Below, in pieces: positions 23,852 to 34,923 of a stretch of DNA of 64,000 bases. Positions within the stretch are counted from its first letter, which is position 1; every line of letters begins with the position of its first letter. The notes under the pieces were generated by a model that did no database searches, was not told the DNA's origin, and saw only the letters and a program-made list of their open reading frames with translations. The stretch is taken from assembly GCA_037176725.1 (NCBI GenBank), contig JAZBRS010000060.1:56634001-56698000 (forward strand), read 5' to 3'. The DNA is from Posidonia oceanica. Lineage: Eukaryota; Streptophyta; Magnoliopsida; Alismatales; Posidoniaceae. The position numbers and the translations under genes are program-made.

Positions 23852-24071
23852 ACGCCCAGGAGGCCAAAGGCTGAAATGGCTTGGGCTTGGGCTTAAAAAA
23901 GGTTTAAAGAAGTGTAAAAGGCTAGGGTTGAGGTTTTGGGGTTTAGGTGGGGTTTTAGGTTTGGTTTTGGGTAGAAATGGGTTAGTCTTGAAAAAGAGAG
24001 CCATCCCAGAGTCCAAGCAAGCCTGCAGGAGAAACCACCAACTTCCAGGCTGTCAAAATGGGGTGTCTACA

Positions 24072-27000
24072 GTTACCGCGGGAGCTAGCCACGTCGCACG
24101 CCATCTTCCTGGTTGAAGAAGTGTCGAACATCACCGGCAAAAGCATTGGGAACTATGAAGTCTTCGAGCTAGTGGATATAGAAGAAGACCCAGATGAAGT
24201 AGAATCAGTAGACCCTGCCATCTTTGAAGAAATGATGAAGAAATACAATGAGCAGACCAAGGCTACCACTGTAGAAATAGAAGAAATCAATTTGGACTCT
24301 GAAGATGATCCAAGACCAGTTCGGATAAGCTCTGCCCTCAACTCAGGTAAACGAGCTAGAATGGAGAAGCTACTCAAAAGATTTGTAAAGGTATTGGCCT
24401 TTTCTTACGAAGAAATGCCCGGGCATGAATCACTGCTAGTGGAGCACAGGCTCCCTCTCAAGCCAGGCGCAAAGACAGCGAAGCAGAAGCTCCGGCGTCT
24501 ACGTCCAGACCTCGCTTTAAAAGTCAAAGAAGAGATAGACAAGTTGCATAAAGCAAAGTTCATCAGAGTTGTAGTATATCCAGAGTGAATCGCAAACATA
24601 GTTCCAGTAGTGAAGAAAGATGGGAAAGTGCGCGTGTGCATTGATTACAAAAACCTCAATGAAGCATGCCCGAAAGATGATTTCCCTCTCCCACATATAA
24701 ACATCCTCATAGACAACATTGCAGGCCATGAGATGCTCTCATTCATGGACGGTTTCTCCGGATACAACCAGATCAAACTCGCAGAAGAAGATCAGGAGAA
24801 GACCTCGTTTACCACTCCATGGGGGACCTATTGCTATGTAGTCATGTCATTAGGACTAAAGAACGTTGGAGCCACCTATCATAGGGCAATGATGTCGATC
24901 TTTCACGACATGATACATGATTGCATGGAATGCTATGTGGATGACTTGTTAGTAAAATAAAAAACAAGAGAATGACACTTTGAAGCATTAGAAAGAGTAC
25001 TCTGGAGAGCCAACCAATACAACCTCAGGATGAACCCCAAGAAGTGTGTCTTCGGGGTCACTGCCGGGAAGCTACTCGGCTTCATAGTAAGCAAAAGGGG
25101 CATAGTAGTGGATCCTACCAAAGCTAAAGCTATAACAGCCATGCCACCGCTAAAGAATATCAAGGAACTCAGAGGACTCATAGGGAGGCTACAGTTTATC
25201 CGCAGATTCATCTCTCAGCATGCGGAAAAGTGTAGACCATTCTATGAGCTTTTAAAAGGTGGCACAGAATTCAAGTGGGATCATACTTGTCAAAAGGCTT
25301 TTGATGATCTAAAGCTCTACCTCCTCAATCCTCTAGTGTTGACTGCTTCGGTCCCTGAGAGGCTGCTACTTTACTTGGCCGTCATTGATAACTCGGTGGG
25401 TGTCGTCCTAGTACAACACGATGAGACTGGAAGGAAGGAGAAAGCAGTTTATTACCTCAGCAGAACATTCATTGAGTACGAGAGGAAGTACTCTCAGATC
25501 GAGAGACATTGCCTAGCCTTAGTATGGACCTCACAGAAGCTCAAACACTACTTTTTGGCACACAAAGTCTGTTACTTAGCCAAGATGGACCCTATCAAGT
25601 ATATGTTCGAGAAACCTGCATTGTCCGGAAAGCTAGCACGATGGCAAATGCTCCTCACTGAGTTCGATCTACAGTTCATCACTCAGAAAGTAGTCAAGGG
25701 GCAAGCTATCATGGATCAACTCGCCGGGCTACCTGTGTTAGGATATCAGGCAGTATCAACAGATTTTCTAGACGAGGAATTACTGGCGATCAGTAGTGTC
25801 ATGCCACTTATCAGAGAATGGACCCTCCATTTCGATGGAGCACTTAACTCGCAGGGCGCCGGAATAGGGGCAACACTCCTCACTCCGGAGGGTGTTGTTC
25901 TCCCCGCTGCAGGCCAGCTACTCTTCCCGGCAAGCAATAATATCGTAGAATATGAGGCACTCATCCTAGGGCTCCGAATGACTCTCGATCTAGGGGCAAG
26001 GAGACTAAAAGTAATTGGAGACTCACAGCTTGTCATACGACAAGTCCTCAACAAATACATGACCCTCTCACTAAAGCTACAGGCATACCACAATCTAGCT
26101 AGAGCTTTATTGAAGAAGTTTGACAGAGCAATATATGTGTATGCACTTAGAAGCAACAACATCTTGGCTGATTCATTGGCCTCATTGGCATCCTCATTCC
26201 CCTTCAGTTCAGAGACAAACGAGCAATCCATCACAGTGCGAAAAATCAGCACACCAACGGTGGGGTCTGCCGCAGAATGGGTTCAGGAATTCAGGGAGGA
26301 ACTAAACCAGGAAAGCGTGATGCGCACAGAGCTTTGTTATCAAGGAGCTACAGAAGTAAGCAATGATGGTAATCCGTGGTACTATGGCATACAGAATTAT
26401 GTACAAGATCACACCTTCCCAACCTATGCAACTCCTAAGGACAGAGAAGCATTGAGGAGGATGGCTACAAAGAACTACATCACAGCCAACACACTCTTCC
26501 GGAGAACACTCTTAGGGATTGAACTCCGATGTGTGGATGCATCTGAATCAGCCAAAATTCTCAAAGAAACACATGAAGGAGTCTGTAGGGTCACACCAAC
26601 TCTCAGTTCATGGCCAAAATGATAATCAGAATGGGGTATTACTGGTCTACCATGGAAGCTGACTGTGCAAGTAAAGTCAAGCGGTGCAAGAGCTGCCAGC
26701 TGCATGCCAACAAGATTCATGCTCCAGCTTCATCGCTTCACGCTTTATCAACGCCATGGCCTTTCTCTATGTGGGCCTTCGATGTGGTGGGACCCATCCA
26801 TCAAGTAAAGGGCAACACTTTCATCCTCACAGCGACCGAATACTTCACCAAATGGGCAAAAGCGGAGGCATTTGCGAGCATCAAGGCCACAATCCTATGC
26901 CGATTCGTACAGCGAAATATCATCGCAAGGTTCGAGGTGCCTAAAGCCTTAGTAGTAGACAACGAACCGATCTTCATCTCAGAGGAGTTCAAGCAATTTT

Positions 27001-27622
27001 GCCAAAAATTTGGTATCACTTTACACCACTCTTCTCCGTATTACCCGCAAGGGAACGGCCAAGCAGAAGCTACTAATAAGACCTTAATCAAAATCATTAA
27101 AAAGACAGTAGAAGACGCTAAGGGATCAGATTGGTCAGATAAGCTTGTTAATGCGTTATAGACATACCGCACCACCATAAGGACGGCAACGGGTCAAACC
27201 CCCTATGCTTTAGCCTTTGGTATGGAAGCAGTAGTCCCATACGAGATCCTGATCCCCTCGTTAAGAATTAAAATTGATAGGAGAATGTCTACTGAAGAAA
27301 AGAGGCAAGCCTTACTCCTTCATTTGGAACTCCTTGATGAGAAACGGCTGGCAGCCGCCGAGCATACGCGTGTCTACCAATAAAGGTTAACCAAGGCTTA
27401 CCAAAAGAAAGTAATCGAATGCAAATTTAAAATCGGTGATCTGGTGCTGAAAGAGGTGTTGCCCTACAATAAGTCCCACCCTAAGGGAAAGTTAAAACCA
27501 AACTGGGAGGGACCCTATGTAGTGGTTGCTGCATATCCGGGGAATGCCTATCGGTTGTCCCAAAACGGGACGGATCTTCTTGACCCCAGGAATGCAATGC
27601 ACTTGAAAAAGTACTACCCTTG
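24072..27622 (+). pseudogene. pol: E2 pol: RT, RNase H, archaeal RNase H, integrase
   Basis: This is Tat/Ogre polyprotein sequence for copying RNA to DNA and inserting it. In order: pre-RT segment ending AKQKLRRL (24072-24590); RT with VVKKDGKVRVCIDYKNLN and YVDD at 24934-24945; RNase H (about 25300-25720); archaeal-type RNase H (about 25820-26200) with its acidic residues in HFDGA, EYEAL, GDSQL and ADSLA; and integrase (about 26475-27250) with CKSCQ, FDVVGP, VVDNEP and GQAEATNK supplying D, D and E. A GDLVLKEV-type C-terminus ends at 27622. The second RNase H identifies the Tat lineage. Lesions: TGA at 24586, TAA at 24958, TGA at 24973, a frameshift near 26590, TAG at 27159 and TAA near 27380. 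The 5' part is missing, cut by B' at 24071. Confidence 0.88.
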
Positions 27623-28985
27623 ACCAGCAGGCTTGTATCAATGGTAGACTTAGGTCTTAACATCAGGTTGAAAGAGGGGGAAGATTCCCAAAGCCAATAA
27701 GAAGATGAACACCTAGGGGGACCCATGCCTTAACCTGTCTCCACATACACCTTACACAGGGAGGTAAGGGAAAGGTAAGCTCAGAGTAGAGGCTTATGGT
27801 ATGGACCGCTTGCCAAATAACTTAGAGAGCGTCCAGAAAAGATGGCCGCTAAAACTGCCCAAACAGAGAGGAAAGAAGGCAGCAAAGAAGCTGTCCAAGT
27901 GAGGAAAAAATGAAAGGAGACAGTAAAAGAAACTGTCCAACTAAAAGAGGTCAGCAAAGAGCTGTCCAAAGAGCAAAAATTGCCAAAGCGATCTGTGAGT
28001 CGTAAGGCATAAATCCTAGAAAGACGCATTAAGGACCAAAATAGGCAAGTGGAATCCAAGACCTAAGCCAAAACTGAGAGCCTACTATGTCTTAAACCTC
28101 CCCCATCCTATTCCACTGACAGGCAAGGAATACACAACCCTAGGTGGTCAAGGATTGAAAGGGCTGAGGGAAGAACAACCCTAATAAGGACTGATGGGCG
28201 GACCGAAGTCTCCAAAGGTGCAAGCATGACACAAGAGACATATCCACGAATATAGGGCCCACTCATATGGTTAGAACAGACCCAAAGGCTAATGCTTAGA
28301 GTAGATACTCAGCTTTCCCCATTAGAGAAATCAAAAATCCAAAAAAATCAGAAAAGCAACAAAACCCAAAAAGATTGTAAAAACAAAAACACCAAAAAAT
28401 TACAAAACCTAGAAAAAGACAAAAAAACCAAAAAACCAAGAAACCAAAATATCCAACCTACCTACAAGTGAGAACTTAGTAAGTAGGAAAACTGGAATTA
28501 ATCTGGCTGATGATGCAACAATCGACCCACCCAGATTCGGAGTTAACGTCCTACTCAAGCGTGTCTCATGGCTTGAGTGCGTTCTCTCAACAAAGACATT
28601 TTAGGCAACAATCTTTAGAGCATCCGCGGATGACTCACAATCGGCGTCCACTGGGCTCCGATTTTCCATCTCTTCAGCTGAGGCCAGAAATTAGTTCCCT
28701 CCATCCAATTTCAAACCAGAAGCATGCACTTAAAGACTACCATTTATCGACATGCATTGCAATATCTTTCTTTAAAATAACTTAGCCAATTCTTTTGTCA
28801 AGAAAGGTATGTCTTTTGATTATTAACAAAAATGCAAGAATGTGCAGGTAAACAAAAGAAACATTTGATCATATAAATGTTTTCACTTTACATTGACATA
28901 TTCCGCTAAAAACAAAAAAGGAACAAGCTCAATGACCAGACTCGCCGCTACCCTCACGTCCACCATCTGGAGGCCTCGACGTAGG
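27623..28985 (+). other. E2 3' noncoding region
   Basis: It follows the integrase stop. About 27750-28709 matches 8725-9722 of E1, including the hairpin cluster, an A-rich block of 'aaaacccaaaa' words at 28320-28450 and a segment near 28500-28690 with 'tcctactcaagcgtg'. From about 28710 to the PMD stop at 28986 the sequence is AT-rich and unrelated to E1; it would be the 3' UTR of the antisense gene. No coding frame is supported. Confidence 0.65.
27843..27967. other. Cluster of four small hairpins in the E2 3' region
   Basis: Stems at 27843-27858, 27878-27896 (GGCAGC/GCTGTC), 27919-27937 (GACAGT/ACTGTC) and 27949-27967. It is the counterpart of 8846-8969 in E1, with paired arm changes in the third hairpin. 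Confidence 0.6.
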
Positions 28986-29701
28986 CTATGCAACTGAAGA
29001 CGCTGCCCCACTCTGGCTCCTCTTCCGAGACATCCTCAGTATAGTCCGAACCATCTCAAGATGAGGAGAAGATCGTGCTCTCACAATCTGCTCAGCCGTT
29101 AGAGCCCTAGAATGCCCTGACCCTGCAGGAGCTGTAGCACCAGGGGCAGGCACCAGGAAGAACTGTCACGACTGCCGCCTCCGTTTGCATCAGTCGTGCC
29201 TCCATGTCCCGCAGCTGCTGTCCACGGAAGTCACTCAACTGCAACAAGAAATAGCAAACCACAAAGTCAAAGCAGTTTATCAGCAAGAAAAGCAGAAAGA
29301 CTAGCTACAATTAAAGTATTAAAGCAGAGCAGAGGTACCCTTCTCATGGAGGTAGCCTCAAACTGAGCCCTAGCCATGGCTGCGTTAGATGCAGCCACAC
29401 GGGCCTCTAACTCCTGGATGCGGCTGTCACGCTCCCGCTCCACCTGATTGAGACGCCCGTGTAGCTTCTTGGCACGCCCCAAAGTGTCGTCTAGCTGGCT
29501 CTGAGTGGGACCCATGGCTGGAGGTGTGTGGATCAGATCCATCATCGCCTGAATCTGCACAATGAAATTATATAAGTTAGAGGACAGGTATTTACAGGTA
29601 TTTAAAGAAAAATGTGATAGTACCTCTGAATCATGAGCTCGGACCTCCTCAGCAAGTATGCTCTCAGCACGGGAAGCAGCTGGACCTGTGGTGGCAGCAG
29701 G
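28986..29701 (-). pseudogene. 3' part of the antisense PMD gene, coiled-coil exons
   Basis: Three exon segments read leftwards. 29701-29624 is the remainder of the exon cut by B. 29554-29339 has an acceptor ending TTGTGCAG and a donor GTACC. 29238-28986 has an acceptor ending TTGTTGCAG and the stop at 28986-28988. Introns are short (69 and 100 bases). The middle exon encodes a heptad-like, Arg/Glu-rich segment (RVERERD-type, words LDDTLGRAKKL and QELEARVAA) typical of a coiled coil. In the last exon a one-base frameshift near 29165 is needed to reach the long final frame. Removing B and one copy of its target duplication makes this frame continuous with the exon at 60010-59973. Its role is unknown. 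Confidence 0.65.
29697..29701. repeat. Left target-site duplication of element B
   Basis: GCAGG precedes the LTR start; GTAGG follows the other LTR at 59973-59977. One transition separates the two five-base copies. Confidence 0.7.
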
Positions 29702-29923
29702 TGTAGACACCCCATTCTGACAGCCCAGAAGTTGGCAATTTCTCCTGCAAGCTTGTTTGGACTCTGGAATGGCACTCCTTTTCAACCTAACCCATTTCTA
29801 CTCCAAAACCAAACCTAAAACCCTTGCCTAAACCCCAAGCCTTAACCCAAGCCTTTTTGCACCTTTTTCAAACCCTTTTAGCCCAAGCCCAAGTCCGTTT
29901 GCAGCCTTTTGCCAACTGAGTGT

Positions 29924-29981
29924 GTTGTACGCTGGAATAGGCAGCGTCCAACGTTGGACGTGCCCTGTGCTAGCGTCCAAT
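29924..29981 (+). repeat. Hairpin module 1, B 5' LTR
   Basis: Two 29-bp units, GTTGTACGC-N11-GCGTCCAAC and GTTGGACGT-N11-GCGTCCAAT. The 3' LTR has an additional unit at this place (56815-56901). Confidence 0.8.
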
Positions 29982-30834
29982 GGCTCGGTTGCAGCAGCAG
30001 CTGCTCCGCCTCCTTCGGCTCACCTCCCGTCCACTCCATCGCCTCACTGCACTTACTACCTGTCCCCTCTTACACTCCATGCCATCCACTACCTTTCAAG
30101 GCTGAGTAACTACTCTTGCAACCCATCATTTCCACCTCAGCCCGATTCCCACTCTCCCTTGCCCTCACTGGCACCTGCCGCCTCTGTCAGCCACCCCAGC
30201 AGCTCTGTCGCCGCCCTCTGGCATGCCCACGCCCCTTCCTGCCATCCTCGTGCCTCCCCCTCACCCAAAACCTCTGCCATTCACCTGCAATTCCCGCCCA
30301 AGCCGCTGCAATTCGGCAGCAAAACCCAAGCACCCATTCAGCAAAACCAGCCCAAGCACCCTTCTTTGGGAGAACACACAGACCGACACACCTACTCCCT
30401 TTGCAATTCTCGACCTCCAGAGCAAAGACGAAGTATCCACCCTCCTCTCGGACCCTTCGCCGCCCTCTCTCGTGCCTCCAGCTGGCCGCAAGACCTCGCC
30501 GGAGTCAGCTCTGCCACCACTTCTGCAGTGCCGGTGAAGGAGGTCGACACGCCGTTCCAGGCCGCAACCAGGTAGGTTCTCTATCCCCGTAGCTCATGCA
30601 AGCTAGGTTGAGTGTTTCCCCATGCTTTCCATGCATCTTAGCACAGCACACACCCTTCCATTGCTCGGTTTTCCGGCGATGAGGAGGAGGAGGTGGGTGG
30701 AGCATTCCACCTGCCTATTCTTGGCACCAAGCATACCACCATGCTTGTTGTCAATTACTCTTGCTTATTAGCAAGCTTTCATTGAGTTTTGGATCGTTTT
30801 AGCAGCCTCGCTTGATTGAAACAATCTTCAGTGT

Positions 30835-32201
30835 GTTGGACGCACCAGCTGGCGTGTCCAACGTTGGACGCGGCAGTGGCCAGCGTCCAACACCCTGTTT
30901 TCCTTTGCTCTTGTTCTAATGCTTTCCACGCTCTACTTCTGTGAGTTTGTGTTGCATGCCTCCTTTACAAGCTTTCAGATGCTATGCCATGCCTGTATCC
31001 ATGCTTTGATCTTAGTTTAGATTATTTTTGCATGCTCTAGGTCTGCTTGCTTCCAGCCTGCGTTGGACGCCTGGGTGAGCCACGTCCAACGTTGGATGCT
31101 GGTTCACCCAGCGTCCAACATGTCTGTTGGTCCTTTTTTGCTGCCATGCTTGCACCTTGCCTCTTTTTGATGCTTATTCATGCTCCATGTATGCTTAGAG
31201 ATGCCTGGCCCCTATAGCAACCATGCTTAGGTTTGCTAAGTTCCTTTCAAGTTGCATGCCTTCCTTTTGCAAGTTTAATCCTTTATTTCTATGCATGCTT
31301 CCTTTTTATTTGTTCTCTTGGATTGTATGCTTGCTATGAATGTTTCTTCTTGCCCTGGCATGTCATCAGTATGTTTGCATGCATGTTAGTGGGGTTTAGA
31401 GCTGAGCTCCCCCTTAATGCAGGTAAGTTTGCATTCTGCAGGCGTTGGACGCCAGAGGCTTCAGCGTCCAACGTTGGACGCTGCTGTCTCCAGCGTCTAA
31501 CGGCCCTGCTCCCTTGCCTTGTTTCCTTCAGCTTGCATGATGCTCTGATCTTCCTTGTTTACATGTTCCTGCGTTTACATGCATGCTTAGCTTTCTTTGC
31601 AATTATTCCATGGCTTCCCTAGTTCATATGCTTGTTTTTTGCAAGTTTCTTGTGTGTTTGTGCCTCCAAGGGCGTTGTACGCTGCTGGTGCAGGCGTCCA
31701 ACATTGGATGCCGGCGCAGCTCGTGTCCAACGTTCTAGTTGTGCTTTAGGCCTAGCACATGCTGCAGATGATAAGTTTTTGACTTTTTGTGTGATCCCAT
31801 GCTTGTGTGCTCAGTCTGTGTCTATCCCCAGTAACCCTAATGCATGTTCCTATTTTCCATTTGTTATCTGTATGCTTTTTCCCCTTGTTTCCTTCTGGCC
31901 TGTGTTGGACGCCTGTCTCTCTGGCGTCTAACGTTGGACGCCATGCCCACAGGCGTCCAACACCCTGCTAGCTTTGATCCTTGATCCTAGCTTGCCCCTT
32001 GCTCTGATTCTGCTTCTGATCTTCTGTCATGTTAGCCCTGCATGTCATGCACCCATTTAGCTGCATTTCTGCATCTACATTGCATCCATATAGCTAGAAT
32101 GCATTCTTTTCCAAAACTTGTATGTTGTCTGCCTCCAGCAGTTGTTGGACGGCAGTAGTGGTTGCGTCCAACGTTGGACGCCGCTGATGCCAGCGTCCAA
32201 C
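30835..32201 (+). repeat. Hairpin modules 2-7, B 5' LTR
   Basis: Modules at 30835-30891 (57 bp), 31062-31119, 31444-31501, 31674-31731, 31904-31961 and 32144-32201 (58 bp each). Each has 9-base arms around 11-base loops and a central perfect palindrome GCGTCCAACGTTGGACGC in good copies. Start-to-start distances are 227, 382, 230, 230 and 240. Confidence 0.88.
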
Positions 32202-32506
32202 GCTTGCAGTTGGCTAGACTAGACTTGATTTTTAAAATGCTGATCTTGTTTTGTTCGCCGATTTCTGCGTTTTATTGTTCCTAATACCTACTGCTACCCC
32301 CATGCATGCTGCCTAGCCCCTGTTTTGGTTTTGCACCTCGCTTTTGCATTGTTTTCCGTGCCTTGCATCGTTTTCTGTGCTTTCGCACCGTTTTCCGTGC
32401 ATGCTTTGGTTTATGTCTTGCATGTCGTTTGCATTGCCTGGTTTTCCTCGCAGTTTTGTTTTATCGCCTGCATCTGCATTAGGGCTATGATGCTTACTGC
32501 CTAGGA

Positions 32507-32600
32507 GTTCTCATGAACCAGGGTTCGCCTAGTTCGGAACACTAGCAGGGTTGCTGAGTACATAAATAGCACGTTTATTTCCCATGCATGGTAAGCAGAC
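32507..32600 (+). promoter_or_regulatory. Candidate core promoter of the B LTR
   Basis: A segment with GAGTTCTCATGAACCAGG, AGTTCGGAACAC and the TATA-like TACATAAATAG (32559-32569) is conserved in the B 3' LTR (about 59430-59520), in B' and, in a weaker form, in family A (about 5075-5150). It lies about 0.5 kb before the LTR end, which would leave a short R/U5. Confidence 0.45.
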
Positions 32601-33061
32601 ATTCATCGCATTTAGGCATTAGGCTAGCATTTCCCTGCATTAGAGCGCGAGATTGCCTAAGAAAGATCGACTCTCGGACGTATCGAGGGTGCCTAACACC
32701 TTCCCCGTGCGTAACAGGAGTCCTTGCCCTTTCTCTTGGCTCGCATCGACCTTTCCTTTATCCTAGGCATGAGTCATAGCATAGCATAGCATAGCATAGC
32801 TTAGCATTGCATCCCTTTGCCCCCTCTTTGCATCTGATTTTGCATGTCTTTTCATGCTTTACCCTCGGTTTTCCCTGTCTCCCAATTCAATAGACCTGGT
32901 GGCGACTCTGATTTGTCTTATCATTTCTTTTTCTTCTTTTACCAGCGTTTCTGAGTCAAGTTTCTTCCCTCAGATCCTACCGCATATAGTGAGCTTATTT
33001 TGATCGGTGCATGCGAGCTTCGGTATCGTGCATGGACGATCAGAATTCAGGATTACTATAG

Positions 33062-33079
33062 TGGCGACTCCGCTGGGGA
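33062..33079 (+). promoter_or_regulatory. Primer-binding site of element B
   Basis: TGGCGACTCCGCTGGGGA starts two bases after the LTR end. It is the Tat/Ogre form and is identical to that of B'. Confidence 0.88.
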
Positions 33080-34184
33080 GCTTGTACTCTGGCTTTCGTC
33101 TTGGCCTTCTTGCCGCTTGCTTTTGTGTTTTGCTTGCCTTTTGCTTCTGCTTGCCTTACCTGCTTACCTGCCTGCTTGTTTATTTACCTACTTTATGCCA
33201 TGATTGCTTGCGTTGCTTTATTTTACTTGCATCACATGTCTAAATACTTGCTTGGCACACCATGCATGCCTTTTGAATGATGAATGCTTTCTTTTACACC
33301 AATGCAATGCCACTACACCTGCACATGCCACACATACTTGCCTTTTTGATATGATAAGTGTTTTCTCTTCACTATCATGACCACATACACCTGTGCATGC
33401 CATGCCCATGCTTTTTGCCCTGCTATGTGAATTGCTTGCATACCATGACTTCTTGTTTCTCTCCCATTCGCATATGCCATGCCTAGGATAGTAGAAACTT
33501 GCTTGCTTCCCTCTTGTCTAATCTAAAAGCCACAATAAAGCGGAGCAATAACATCTAAGCACAACTAGAGCCAAAACTTGCAATTTTCCCCTCTAGTTAA
33601 TAAAACGCAAGTAAAATGCTCTAAAGCATTTGCATCAGCATTTTAGAAAGCATGCATTCTTCTCATCTGAGTCAACCCACAGTCTGAGAAGGATAGTCCC
33701 GGCCTCTTGCCCCCAACACTTTGGCATGGTGTAAGTAGATCGATCTGTCCCCCCTTGTCCAGGGGTCGCGTCGGTGTTATCGGAGGGTACCACCCGTGCT
33801 TCTAGCAGGGTTGAGGCCACCAATGCACCATCCATTATACCTGAGCTTTGGCAGGGTCGAGACGGGAGCCGTTTTTCTGACCTGGAGTCTGCATAATCCC
33901 ATTACCCCTGAGTGCGTCCTGGTAGGTCATCTACTCAGGACATGTATGGTGAGAGAGCGCATATTAGGGTATTCATCTGCATCATGCCACCCTTAATAAC
34001 TCTTTTTTGCATCCAACCTCTAACGCGTTTATTTGTTTTGCAGGTAGGTGCGGGTTCCTTCAGCTAGGATCCTGAGCGTCCCTCTCTGTCTCTGAGTTGT
34101 CTGTCGCCTCCGACAGCAGCTCTCCTTAGGTCTTGTGTCCCTACCTTCAGCCGCAGACCTACTTGCTTTCGCTCGCCGTCCGCT
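33080..34184 (+). other. Leader of element B
   Basis: About 1.1 kb between the PBS and the gag start, noncoding. It is the counterpart of the B' leader at 19386-20456. Only short chance open frames are seen. Confidence 0.6.
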
Positions 34185-34923
34185 ATGGCCTAGCATCCCG
34201 GTGAGCCTCCTTCCTCTTTAGCATCAGGGGAGATACCAATTTCGGTCTCTCCTTCCCCTGCTTTGACGTCCCCTATTTCCTCTCCACTTTTGGTGCAGGA
34301 GACCTCCCAGCCCCTTCATCTGGATCAAGGGTCGACCCCAGCCGACCTGAAGCTTATCACCAAGTCTGCCGCGGTGACCACCACTCTGGCTCCAGGAGCG
34401 TCACCTTCTGTTCCATCCCAGGGCCTTCCCGTCTCGGGAATCCAGCCTTCTATGGCTGCCCATTGCGTAGGATCCACTCCTATTGCTTCCTTGGTTTCCG
34501 TGCCTCCCTTGGCGGACACCTCTTCGCGTCCCGACCCGTCAGTCGATGCGTTCTCTGCCTCGCAAGCGCAACGTTTATTGGCTAAGGCTGATAGGCTGTG
34601 AAGCATGGCTCTCGCACTCGACCCGACTGTGGCCTGCTCTTCTCGCCCAACCCCTGAGGTTCTGGTGCCGCCTTCTGTAGCCCTGCAGGTGCACTACACT
34701 GCATCTCCGCCCTTTCCATCGCCCTGGCTCCTCACAGCCTCGGCGATGGGAGTGCATTATCAGCCTCCTGCACCTGCACAACACCTAGCACTGCATGCAA
34801 CTCCTTCCTCTGGAGGCCAGTCTTCTGGATTGGCAGGAGCACAGCACCCCTCAAGCCCGTTGCCCGACACCGTGCCGGTGCAACAGCTGCTGCTCCCCCG
34901 CACTGCACCTTACACTGCACAGC
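34185..34923 (+). pseudogene. gag: Element B gag, part 1 of 3
   Basis: N-terminal Pro/Ser/Thr-rich part of Gag. The start is the ATG at 34185, chosen because the frame then runs through all three parts without a frameshift. TAG at codon 3 (34191-34193) and TGA at 34599-34601 break it; both could come from single C-to-T changes (CAG, CGA). It is similar to the N-terminal half of the B' gag, sharing PDTVPVQQL-like words. The frame is cut by the solo LTR at 34924. Confidence 0.75.

Larger units (their letters stand above)
12301..24071 (-). mobile_element. B': truncated pol-bearing Tat element, minus strand
   Basis: Reading leftwards from 24071: LTR (24071-20476), PBS, leader, gag, protease, a low-complexity spacer, RT and RNase H, which stops near 12301. 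The archaeal RNase H, integrase and second LTR are missing. LTR, PBS, gag N-terminus and hairpin modules are all related to element B at 29702-59972. E2 pol starts abruptly at 24072, so B' probably inserted into E2 before losing its far end. No target-site duplication can be read because of the truncation. Confidence 0.8.
20476..24071 (-). repeat. B' 5' LTR, 3.6 kb
   Basis: On the minus strand it runs from TGTAGACACCCC at 24071 to GGATTACTACA at 20476. It is related throughout to both LTRs of B and carries the same seven hairpin modules, the conserved R/U5 block, a PBS-like word in U5 and an expanded tandem repeat at 21118-21360. Open frames within it, including those at 21039-21619, are products of the repeats. 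Confidence 0.85.
29702..33060 (+). repeat. 5' LTR of element B, 3.36 kb
   Basis: It starts TGTAGACACCCC and ends GGATTACTATA, where the final CA has become TA; the 3' LTR keeps ACTACA. It contains seven hairpin modules, a candidate TATA at 32559-32569, the conserved R/U5 block at 32687-32740 and a PBS-like word at 32900-32910. Long open frames near 29922-30592 come from GC-rich noncoding sequence repeated at 56813-57512. Confidence 0.88.

Noticed and set aside
29922..30592. A 217-residue Pro/Ser-rich frame in the B 5' LTR (and 56800-57405 in the 3' LTR)
   Set aside because: It lies wholly inside the LTR and stays open through GC-rich composition; frame and stops differ between the two LTRs. 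It could be a short LTR-encoded peptide, but nothing supports that.
30835..32201. Resemblance of the 58-bp modules to a CRISPR array
   Set aside because: Palindromic repeats with variable short inserts look similar at first, but spacing is ~230 bp, inserts are only 11 bases, and the context is a plant LTR retrotransposon without cas genes.
32520..32545. tRNA-like or Pol III B-box-like words (GGTTCGCC, AGTTCGGAAC)
   Set aside because: No cloverleaf or A box can be formed around them; they are part of the conserved LTR promoter region.
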